Source: Streptomyces sp. NBC_01428
GTDB lineage: Bacteria > Actinomycetota > Actinomycetes > Streptomycetales > Streptomycetaceae
NCBI RefSeq assembly: GCF_036231965.1
Contig: NZ_CP109499.1
Location: forward strand, 992,001 to 1,056,000
Direction of reading: 5' to 3'
Length of the DNA stretch: 64,000 nt
The translations under genes were made by a program, and so were the position numbers. Below are positions 46,317-55,412 of the stretch, one piece after another. The notes beneath the pieces are model-generated. The model saw only the letters and a program-made list of their open reading frames with translations, did not search any database and was not told the DNA's origin. Numbering within the stretch: the first letter of the stretch is position 1; each line of letters starts with the position of its first letter.

Positions 46317-47348
46317 ATGGCACGCATTCCCGCACCCCACCCCGAGCTGGACGCACGGGCTGCCGATCGGGCCGCCGGAGTGCTGCTCGGCGCTGCGGTG
46401 GGTGACGCACTGGGCGTGCCGTACGAGTTCAAGGCGACGCTGCGCGAGGATCAGCGGCCGATGATGATCGGCGGCGGCCTGGGACCGTACGAGCCCGGTG
46501 AGTACTCCGACGACACCCAGATGCAGGTCTGCATCGCCCAGGTGGCGGCGACCGGAGCGGATCTGCGCGACCCGGAAGCCCTGGACGCGATCGCCGCCAA
46601 CTTCCAGCACTGGCTCGGCGAAGGCGCCAGCGATGTCGGCAACCAGACCAGCATGATCCTGAGCATCGCCGCCCGCGCACCCGGGTCGGCGGGCACGGCG
46701 ATGCGGGAGGCGGCCCGCGAGTACACCGCCCGCAACGCGCGCAGCGCGGGGAACGGCTCCCTGATGCGCACCGGGATCGTCGCCCTCGCCCACCTCGGTG
46801 ACCCCGCCGCGATGGCCGAGGCCGCCATCGCCGTCAGCGCGCTCACCCACCCGGACCCCGACTGCGCCGATGCATGCGTGTTGTGGTGCTCCGGCATTCG
46901 TACCGCCGTACTGGACGGGACCTTCGACGGGGTGCGTGCCGGCCTGAACTTCCTGTCCGCCGAACGCCGGGGCATGTGGGCGGAGCGGTTGGACGGGGCC
47001 GAGGCCCACCCACCGCGCCACTTCACCAACAACGGCTGGGTCGTCCACGCACTCCAGGCCGCCTGGTCGGCGATCACCCGTACCGGCGTGCCTGAGTTGC
47101 GTCCCGCCGAGGGCAGTTTCCCCGCTCAGCACCTTCAGTTGGCCCTGGAGGCGGCGGTGCGTGCCGGAACGGACACCGACACCGTCGCGGCGATCGCCGG
47201 TTCCCTGCTCGGCGCGCGCTGGGGCAGTTCCGCTGTCCCGCTGGAGTGGCAGCGGGCCGTAACCGGCTGGCCAGGCCTGAAGGGGGCCGATCTGGTCCGG
47301 CTGGCACTGCTCACGGCCCGCGGCGGCAGCGACGACATCGCCGGCTGA
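46317..47348 (+). CDS. ADP-ribosylglycohydrolase-family protein, truncated by an in-frame TGA
   Basis: A 343-residue ADP-ribosyl-hydrolase (DraG/ARH-fold) that removes ADP-ribose from proteins or nucleic acids. Metal-site motifs are GAAVGDALGVPYEF, YSDDTQMQ (D-D-T), DVGNQTSMI and NGSLMRTG. ATG 46317 follows GGAG. The reading frame continues in the same phase after TGA 47346-47348 into a sequence typical of the C-terminal phosphatase-like domain of such proteins, so the natural stop was probably further on. The domain present looks complete. Confidence 0.88.
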   Translation: MARIPAPHPELDARAADRAAGVLLGAAVGDALGVPYEFKATLREDQRPMMIGGGLGPYEPGEYSDDTQMQVCIAQVAATGADLRDPEALDAIAANFQHWLGEGASDVGNQTSMILSIAARAPGSAGTAMREAAREYTARNARSAGNGSLMRTGIVALAHLGDPAAMAEAAIAVSALTHPDPDCADACVLWCSGIRTAVLDGTFDGVRAGLNFLSAERRGMWAERLDGAEAHPPRHFTNNGWVVHALQAAWSAITRTGVPELRPAEGSFPAQHLQLALEAAVRAGTDTDTVAAIAGSLLGARWGSSAVPLEWQRAVTGWPGLKGADLVRLALLTARGGSDDIAG

Positions 47349-47620
47349 CCCTCGACGCCGCAGCTGCCGTCCTCCCACCCCGGCTTCGCCGTACCCCACC
47401 CGCACGACCCCGGGGTGATACTGGGCAGCCTGACCACGGCCCAGGGCGTCGAGCCGGTCGATGTCGATGCCGTGGTGTCACTGTGCCGTACGGGCACGGG
47501 ACCGGTCCTGGACGGTAGCGACGTCGGTTCAGCATCACGAACCCCCACGTGGCCCTCAACGACCGCGACTTCAGCACTCTCGGATCGGATTTTGAACGAT
47601 CTGAAGGTGCAAGGGTGAGG
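47346..47620 (+). pseudogene. Remnant of a fused dual-specificity-phosphatase-like domain
   Basis: In the same frame as the hydrolase, after TGA, the translation reads PSTPQLPSSHPGFAVPHPHD, then PGVILGSLTTAQGVEP and VDAVVSLCRTG, then SRTPT. Actinobacterial ADP-ribosylglycohydrolases often continue with a phosphatase-like domain carrying HPHD, VDAVVSLCR and an HCxxxxSRTPT loop. Here the segment between SLCRTG and SRTPT is mostly deleted, so the catalytic Cys loop is gone. The TGA replaces what was probably a Trp codon. Confidence 0.65.
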
Positions 47621-47700
47621 ATCCGGATGATCAGCTCCGCCGAGTGCCGGCTGCTGGGTTCCTGGACCACCTCACCTGACCCGGCGCCTCGACCGCAACG

Positions 47701-47737
47701 GCGTCAGGCCGGGGTATGAAGCACCCCGACCTGACGC
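47701..47737 (+). terminator. Terminator hairpin between 47701 and 47737
   Basis: Arms 47701-47715 and 47723-47737 pair over 15 bp with one wobble around a 7-nt loop. It would end transcription of the ADP-ribosylglycohydrolase locus. The stretch 47738-47986 up to the convergent protease stop holds nothing else I can identify. Confidence 0.65.
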
Positions 47738-47986
47738 ACTACCTATGCAATTGCCTGAACCCGCATCACTCTCTTGAACTGCCAAGACGTCTACGGGCCA
47801 TCGACAGCCGCGGACGCCTGCCCAAGCGATTCAGGATGCGCGCAGACTGAGGTTCCGGCACCGTCCAGGTGCAGGTTTTCCCAGTTCCAGCCCGGTCCCG
47901 TACTGATCTGGCGGGGCCGGGCTGCCCGCTACCCGGGGTACTGCCGGGGCCTGTTGCGAACAGCGATGAGGGGCCCGGCAGTGGTT

Positions 47987-50900
47987 CTACTTGCCGTAGT
48001 ACGCGTTGTAGATCGAGACCGTCGACTTGTTGCCCTTCTTGTCGGCGATCTTCGCGTGGAAGGAGATGGCCTTCCCCTTCGCCGGGTTCTTGACCTTGAT
48101 CTTGCCGTTGACCACGGTGACCTTCTTCCAGGTCTGGCCGTAGTCGTAGGACACGTACACCGCGAGCGACTTGAGGTTGCTGCCCTTGGCGGCGCCCTCG
48201 ACGACGACCGGGAAGGTGACCTTCTTACCGGCCTCGACCCGGTTGTCGAGGCCGGTGGTCGCCGCGAAGCGGGCGACGGAGACGGGCAGCTTCACCAGGT
48301 TCGCGGTCTTCTTCGAGCGGAACGTGAAGCTCGTGTCGACGCGCGTGGCGGCCGACGCGATCTTGACGCTGCGCTTGACCGACGTGGTCAGCTTGTATTC
48401 GGCGTCGCCCGAGGGGACCTTGAACTCCTTCTCACCGAACAGCGGGTCGTCGTTGGAGCCGACCTTGGTGCCGTTGCGGTACAGGGTCGAGGTGACCGAG
48501 GTGAAGGCGGAAGAACCCGCGTGGGACTTGCCGTCGGCGAACAGCGGGAGGTAGCCGGAGATGCTGTTGCCGTCGCGGTAGACGCCGAAACCGGTGTTGA
48601 GGTGCGGTCCGAACACGGCCGTGTTGAACGTCTTGGAGTAGGTCTGGCCCGCCGTGAAGGTCTGCGAGCCGCCGAGCGTGTAGAACGCCTCGGAGACCGG
48701 GAAGCCGTCCTCGTCGACACCGCCCGACTGCTCGAAGTCCAGGTCCCACTTCACGCCGCCGGACGTGGACAGGTAGAGCGTCCGCGTGCCGGGGAGCTTC
48801 TGCGAGATGCCCATGGAGGACGAGCCGGAACTGCCGGGCAGCCAGCCGGCCGCGGCCACCGAGCCCTTCTTGCCGCTCGCGCCGGAGCCCATGCCGACCT
48901 TCACCTTGGCGAAGTCGCCCGCCTTGTAGTGCTTCGTGTAGCCGGTGGCGAGTTCCTTGACCACGGCGCCGGTCGTGGTGTCGTACTCCTTGGCGGCGCC
49001 GCTGCTCCAGTGACTGTCCCACTGCTGACTCAGCGAGCCGTCGGTGACCTGCGGACCGAGGTGCGCCGTACGGAAGTTGGCGTACGTGTCCAGGAACCAG
49101 CCGAAGCTGATCCCCATGTCGGAGGAGTCGATCGCGTACGACGGTGACGCGAACTCCGACTTGGCTGCCGTGTCCGGCACGGTGAGGTCGACCGGCTTGG
49201 CGACGCGCGCGTCCAACGTGAGCGTCGTGTTCCTGGTGACGCTCAGCTTCGGACGGGCCAGCCAGTCGGCACCCTTGCTGAAGTCCTCCGGGTCCACGTA
49301 CACGCTGGCGTTGAGGATGTAGCCGCCGCGGGGCACGCGGACGGTGACGGTGCCGTCGGGGTCGTAGGGAGAGTAGAACTTCTCCTTGCCGAGACCGGTG
49401 AGGCCGAACAGGTCGGTGCTGTAGTACTGCGCCGGCTTGCCCTCACGGTCGAGGAACTTCAGCGTGACGTCGTAGGACTCCACCTCGCGCTGCACCGCGG
49501 CCGCCGTGCGCACGGTCTGGCCGGCGCCCGTCGCGGTCACGTACGCGGAGTACGCGCCGTCGGTGGTGCCGCCCAGCTTGGTGTTCACGGTCATGTCGAC
49601 GGAGGCCTTGCCGCCCGCCGGGACCGTGACCGTGGTGGCGCCGAGCTTGAAGAAGCCGGCCGGAGCGGCCTGCCCCTTCGGGTTGGTGCCGGCCACCGCC
49701 AGCTTCAGCGTCACGTCCTTGGTACCGAGGTTGCGGTACGTCAGCTGCTTGGCGACCGGCGTGTCGTCGGTGTGCGGCCACTGCTGAAGTCCGAAGCTCA
49801 GCGACGACGGGTCGGCGATCACGGACTGCTTGATGGCCTTGTCGACCTGGATGCGGCCGGAACCCTGCTCGAACGGCGTGTACTTGCCGCCCTTGGCGGA
49901 GCCGGTCAGCGCGCCCTTCAGGTCGGCGTACGTCCAGTCCGGGTGCTCCTGCTTGAGGATCGCCGCCGCGCCCGCCACGTGCGGGGTCGCCATCGACGTG
50001 CCGGAGATCGTGAGGTAGCCCGGCGGCTTCTCCCCGACCTCCTGGTCGATGAGGCTGCCCGGGGCGGCCGCCGCGGTGATGTCCACGCCGGGCGCGGTCA
50101 CGTCGGGCTTGATCTGCCCGTCGAGGCCGGGACCGCGGCTGGAGAAGGAGGCCAGCTCGTCCTTGTCGTCGACCGCGCCGACGGTCAGGGCCGCGGCCGC
50201 GCTGCCCGGGGAGCCGACGGTCTGCTCGCCGAAGTCGCCGTCGTTGCCGGCGGCGATGGCGAACAGGATGCCCTTGGTCTCCGAGAGCTTGTTGACCTCG
50301 GCTTCCAGCGGATCGATCTCCGGGGTGTCGCCGCCGCCGAGGCTGAGGTTGACGACGTCGGCGCCCTGCTCGGCAGCCCACTCCATGCCCGCGAGGATCT
50401 GCGAGTCGTCGCCGGAGCCGTCGTCGCCCAGGACCTTGCCGTTGAGCAGCTTCGCGCCCGGCGCCACGCCCTTGTACGTGCCGCCCGACTTCGCGCCGGT
50501 GCCGGCGGCGATGGAGGCGACGTGTGTTCCGTGGCCGAACTTGTCGGTCGCGTCGGCGGAGGTGGAGAAGTTCTTGGCCGCGATCACCTGGTCCTTGAGG
50601 TCCGGGTGGGTCGCGTCGATGCCGGTGTCCAGGACGGCGATCTTGACGCCCTTGCCGTCGTAGCCCGCCGCCCACGCGGTGGGGGCGCCGATCTGGGGCA
50701 CGGACTTGTCCAGGCTGGCCTTGCGGACGCCGTCGAGCCAGACGTGCGCGATGCCGGAGGCCGTCCTGTCGCCGTTGGTGACCGCGTCCCACAGCTCGGG
50801 CGCGTCCTGCTTCGGCGTCTGGATGGCGTCCGCATTCAGGGACTTGAGGTTCGCGCGGAGCTTGCCCACGTCCCGGACGTCGGCCTTGGTTGCCGAGGCG

Positions 50901-51307
50901 GCGCCGCTGTAGCCGACGATGACCTTCAGACCGCGCTTCTGGGACTTACGGGTGGCGGCCTTGTCGAGTTCGGTGACGTCGAACAGGCGCTGGTCGAGCG
51001 TGCCGTTCGCGACCAGACGGGCGACGTCGGCCGGTATGACGTAGGTGTGTGCGTCGACCCTGCGGGTCTGGGCGGGTATGTGCTCGCGGCCCTTGGCTGG
51101 CTCCAGGCCGACGACCCGGGCCTTGGAGTCGAGCACGACGCGGTCACCGGTGATCAGCGTGAGGCGGTGCTTGGACGTGAGTTGAGCCTTCGGGGCACTC
51201 GCCTGCTCGGCTTTCGCCGACGCCGGGCTGGTCATGCCCGCCGCCAGGGCCACGGCGGCCGCCGTGGCGATCGTGACCGCGCATGCCTTTTTCACTTGTC
51301 TGCGCAA
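47987..51307 (-). CDS. Large secreted S8 (subtilisin-like) serine protease
   Basis: A 1106-residue exported protease. The signal peptide spans about residues 1-31 (RRQVKK, then VTIATAAAVALAAGM, cleaved after ASA). A propeptide precedes the catalytic domain, whose triad is D in IAVLDTGIDATHP (about 230), H in GHGTHVASIAAG (about 262) and S in SGTSMATPHVAGA (about 440). The remaining 600 residues are beta-rich. TTG 51307 gives the signal peptide and follows GGGGGAG closely; GTG 51295 is an alternative. Such proteases serve extracellular protein breakdown in Streptomyces. Confidence 0.93.
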   Translation of the reverse strand: MRRQVKKACAVTIATAAAVALAAGMTSPASAKAEQASAPKAQLTSKHRLTLITGDRVVLDSKARVVGLEPAKGREHIPAQTRRVDAHTYVIPADVARLVANGTLDQRLFDVTELDKAATRKSQKRGLKVIVGYSGAASATKADVRDVGKLRANLKSLNADAIQTPKQDAPELWDAVTNGDRTASGIAHVWLDGVRKASLDKSVPQIGAPTAWAAGYDGKGVKIAVLDTGIDATHPDLKDQVIAAKNFSTSADATDKFGHGTHVASIAAGTGAKSGGTYKGVAPGAKLLNGKVLGDDGSGDDSQILAGMEWAAEQGADVVNLSLGGGDTPEIDPLEAEVNKLSETKGILFAIAAGNDGDFGEQTVGSPGSAAAALTVGAVDDKDELASFSSRGPGLDGQIKPDVTAPGVDITAAAAPGSLIDQEVGEKPPGYLTISGTSMATPHVAGAAAILKQEHPDWTYADLKGALTGSAKGGKYTPFEQGSGRIQVDKAIKQSVIADPSSLSFGLQQWPHTDDTPVAKQLTYRNLGTKDVTLKLAVAGTNPKGQAAPAGFFKLGATTVTVPAGGKASVDMTVNTKLGGTTDGAYSAYVTATGAGQTVRTAAAVQREVESYDVTLKFLDREGKPAQYYSTDLFGLTGLGKEKFYSPYDPDGTVTVRVPRGGYILNASVYVDPEDFSKGADWLARPKLSVTRNTTLTLDARVAKPVDLTVPDTAAKSEFASPSYAIDSSDMGISFGWFLDTYANFRTAHLGPQVTDGSLSQQWDSHWSSGAAKEYDTTTGAVVKELATGYTKHYKAGDFAKVKVGMGSGASGKKGSVAAAGWLPGSSGSSSMGISQKLPGTRTLYLSTSGGVKWDLDFEQSGGVDEDGFPVSEAFYTLGGSQTFTAGQTYSKTFNTAVFGPHLNTGFGVYRDGNSISGYLPLFADGKSHAGSSAFTSVTSTLYRNGTKVGSNDDPLFGEKEFKVPSGDAEYKLTTSVKRSVKIASAATRVDTSFTFRSKKTANLVKLPVSVARFAATTGLDNRVEAGKKVTFPVVVEGAAKGSNLKSLAVYVSYDYGQTWKKVTVVNGKIKVKNPAKGKAISFHAKIADKKGNKSTVSIYNAYYGK

Positions 51308-51620
51308 AACTCCCCCTCGTGGAAGTACCGGGCGAGATTCCCCTCTTCACCCGACCGGGGGAGCTTTCGCACGCGCGTACGTACACCCCCGGAACGCGCA
51401 GTATGGCGGGGAGGTGATCACGCAAGTGCCTTACAACGGCACCTTGTTACACGTTCGTCGAGTTCTCCTTCACCGTGACCTCTGAGCTGATCACGACCCG
51501 CGCGACATCGTGCCCGCGATCGCCAGCCACGGCCCCCTGCACGCCACCGACCTGAGGCGTGTCCGGCGGATCATGCTCTGGCCGGAACGGTGAAGCGGTT
51601 CATGTCACTACGATCGTGAG
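51308..51620. promoter_or_regulatory. Divergent intergenic region between protease and Imm7 genes
   Basis: 313 bp without a gene. An imperfect inverted repeat, TTACAA-N7-TTGTTA at 51431-51449 (5 of 6 pairs), is the only structured site I see. It would lie about 125 bp upstream of the protease start, where an operator could act. No binding protein can be named. Confidence 0.3.
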
Positions 51621-52016
51621 ATGTTTGAGTACCACGGGTGGATCACGCTCAGGGAGACCGCAACCGATGATGACGATGAGCCCCGGTTGCGACAGATCGT
51701 CGATGAGCTTCGCCATCACATCACCCAGATGGGCAGCCCATACTTGCTTGACCTCAGGTGGATGAACGGCGCACCGTTCATCCACCTCGGCGGCTCTTCC
51801 AATCACCGCTCATCCCCCGACGTCGGCGAACTGTTTGAGCATGTTGCCGTGGTCGCCCCTGGTTCCTACGGGCTCCTCCACGTTTTCGATGACGAGGAAC
51901 CGGATCGCGAGAACGAGGTACGTGTGCTGAGGCTCGTTCGAGGCACGCTCACGCAGCACACGGAGGCATTGCTGTCGCCGTACATTCCGACGGTGGAAGA
52001 TCCCTTCACGAGTTGA
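51621..52016 (+). CDS. Immunity protein 7 (Imm7) family protein, orphan
   Basis: A 131-residue protein whose opening MFEYHGWITLRETA and middle VAVVAPGSYGLLHVFDDEEP are characteristic of the Imm7 family, which neutralises toxins of polymorphic toxin systems in contact-dependent competition. No toxin gene is adjacent. The only neighbour on the 3' side is a transposase remnant 14 bp away. It could be an orphan left after loss of the toxin, or defence against other strains. Confidence 0.85.
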   Translation: MFEYHGWITLRETATDDDDEPRLRQIVDELRHHITQMGSPYLLDLRWMNGAPFIHLGGSSNHRSSPDVGELFEHVAVVAPGSYGLLHVFDDEEPDRENEVRVLRLVRGTLTQHTEALLSPYIPTVEDPFTS

Positions 52017-52029
52017 GGCGTCGTCGGGG

Positions 52030-52145
52030 TCAGGCTTGGAGCCAGAGCCGGTTCGCGGCCACCGTGACGGTGCTGTGGAAGACGTAGGCCCATTTGTCGA
52101 AGCGAGTCGCGACGGCACGGAAGCTCTGCAGCCCATTGATCTGGG
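52030..52145 (-). mobile_element. IS5-type transposase C-terminal remnant
   Basis: The last 38 codons before the stop at 52030 read INGLQSFRAVATRFDKWAYV, then FHSTVTVAANRLWL. This matches the conserved end of DDE transposases of the IS5 group (FRAVATRYDKxxxxF...LWL). Upstream of about 52145 the similarity stops and no DDE catalytic residues or terminal repeats remain. It is a dead fragment. Confidence 0.75.
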
Positions 52146-52356
52146 ATGCCGCCCGATCCGTGTCGTCCATCCCCAAAGACGAGCCGGTGCGCACCAAGGT
52201 GGCACTGTGCAGGGTCGGTACAAGCAGCCCCAGCGCCACTCCTGCCAAAAGGACCAGTGGCTCGTGCCACCTCAGGCTGTAGCCCGTCACATCACTGACA
52301 CGTCCCGCTGACACTGCCGCTCCCACCTCCTCACACGCGCCCTGCGTCACCTTCAT

Positions 52357-52840
52357 CAGACACCAGACACGGGCCCGGGCCGCTCATTGAAGCCACCGCG
52401 GAGGGAGACACGGCCCGAATACTCCGCGATGAACCCGCCACCGCCTGCCAGGCTGATCCCGTCTGGCCTCAAGCTCCCGCTCGCTCGCGCAGCCGCACGG
52501 GCCACCGGCGCGAGGACGCCTGGTGACGGCTCGCATCCTCGGGGACGCCATCGTGTTGCGGCGGGCGCGGAGGCGTTCGAAAACGCACGGTCCGCACACG
52601 CCATCGAGAAGGTCCGTACGGGAAGACGTAACGACCCGGAAGCGGCGGATACGGCCGTCGAGTTCGGGCCGCACGTCACCGTGATGGTGCTGGGCTCCAC
52701 CCCCGCGGACCTGGCTGCCGCCCGGGCAGCCCCGGACGAAAGACGCCGCCGCCGAGAGAAGGTGCCCGGGGATGTCGATCCAGGCAGGCTCTGTTCGACG
52801 CAGGGATGAGAGAGCGACATCGATACGAGAGGTGAAGGCC
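52357..52840. other. 480 bp with no convincing gene
   Basis: Open frames exist on both strands, but neither product matches a family or shows clean codon bias. The + strand frame has a stretch FGPHVTVMVLGSTPADLAAA that could be a gene remnant. Confidence 0.35.
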
Positions 52841-53479
52841 ATGCCCAAGGTCCGCGTACACAACGTGACGATCTCCCTCGACGGCTTCGCGGCCGGCGCG
52901 AACCAGCGGCTGGACGCCCCGTTCGGCGACGGCGTCGGCTGGGGTGACGACCTGCACAGCTGGTTCGTCTCCGCGGCGGAGGATTCCGCCGCGGGAAAGA
53001 GCGGAATCGATGTCGACTACTTCATCCGCGGCGATCGGAACATCGGCGCCACGATCATGGGGCGGAACATGTTCGGGCCGCAGCGCGGGCCGTGGGAGGA
53101 CGAGTCCTGGAAGGGCTGGTGGGGCGACAACCCGGCCTACCACCACGACGTTTTCGTGCACACCCACCATCTGCGCCCGACGCTGGAGATGGTCGGCGGA
53201 ACGGCCTTCCACTTCACCGACGAACCGCTCGAGACGGTCCTCCAGCGCGCGTTCGACGCCGCGGGCGGCAAGGACGTCCGGATCGGCGGCGGCGCCGCGG
53301 TCATCCAGCAATATCTGCGCGCCGGGTTGATCGACGAACTCCACCTGGCGATCGCGCCGATGCTCGTCGGGCACGGGGAGCGACTGTTCGACAATCTGGG
53401 TGACGGGATCGACGGCTACAGGGTGTCCGAACTGGTCGGCTCGCCGACCGTCACGCACGCGGTGCTGGTCCGCCGCTGA
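52841..53479 (+). CDS. Dihydrofolate reductase-like (RibD C-terminal) family protein
   Basis: A 212-residue NADPH-binding reductase of the RibD_C/DHFR fold. Signatures are VTISLDGFAAGANQRLDAPF at the start, IGATIMGRNMFGP and VRIGGGAAVIQQYLRAGLID near the end. Such proteins are common in Streptomyces and mostly uncharacterised. GAGAGG lies before ATG 52841; the earlier ATG at 52772 adds basic low-complexity sequence. Confidence 0.9.
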   Translation: MPKVRVHNVTISLDGFAAGANQRLDAPFGDGVGWGDDLHSWFVSAAEDSAAGKSGIDVDYFIRGDRNIGATIMGRNMFGPQRGPWEDESWKGWWGDNPAYHHDVFVHTHHLRPTLEMVGGTAFHFTDEPLETVLQRAFDAAGGKDVRIGGGAAVIQQYLRAGLIDELHLAIAPMLVGHGERLFDNLGDGIDGYRVSELVGSPTVTHAVLVRR

Positions 53480-53675
53480 CGCACGGGGGGGGCAGGGATC
53501 ACCGGTCAGGAAGGCATCGCGGCCGTCGAAGACAGACCGGCCGAACCCGGCGCGTCGCGAACTCCCTCCGGACGCGCATCAGGGCGAGTCGACGGCCGGG
53601 AGGCCGTGCCGACTGCGCTCGTCGACTCAAGTGCGTGCGGTGGCCGGCAGGACCGCCGCTCGGGCCCGCCCGTAA

Positions 53676-53704
53676 AGGCCCCGACGGTGAAACCGTCGGG
53701 GCCT
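53676..53704 (-). terminator. Terminator hairpin after argG
   Basis: Arms 53676-53688 and 53692-53704 are perfectly complementary over 13 bp with a GAA loop, 26 bp beyond the argG stop. The rest of 53480-53729 carries no gene. Confidence 0.8.
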
Positions 53705-53729
53705 CGCGAAGAACCGCGAGTCGATCTGC

Positions 53730-55212
<1,483 letters not shown>

Positions 55213-55412
55213 AACGGTCGTTTGCCCCTTCGGACGCTACCGATGCCGGCGAGCTGTTGCATCGGACTGAAGGGCGCCACATGGACCGCGCGTAGCGCCG
55301 AGCGCATGCAGTCAGGACCGTAGGAAGTGATCAGCCGCCTGCGAGCCCTGCGACAGCGCTCCAACCGAACACATTTGCCGAGACGGCAGCCGAAGCCTCG
55401 GGGGCTGCCACA

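Noticed and set aside
49443..50792. A 449-codon frame inside the S8 protease gene
   Set aside because: It is an arginine- and glycine-rich alternative frame of the protease on the same strand, without any domain.
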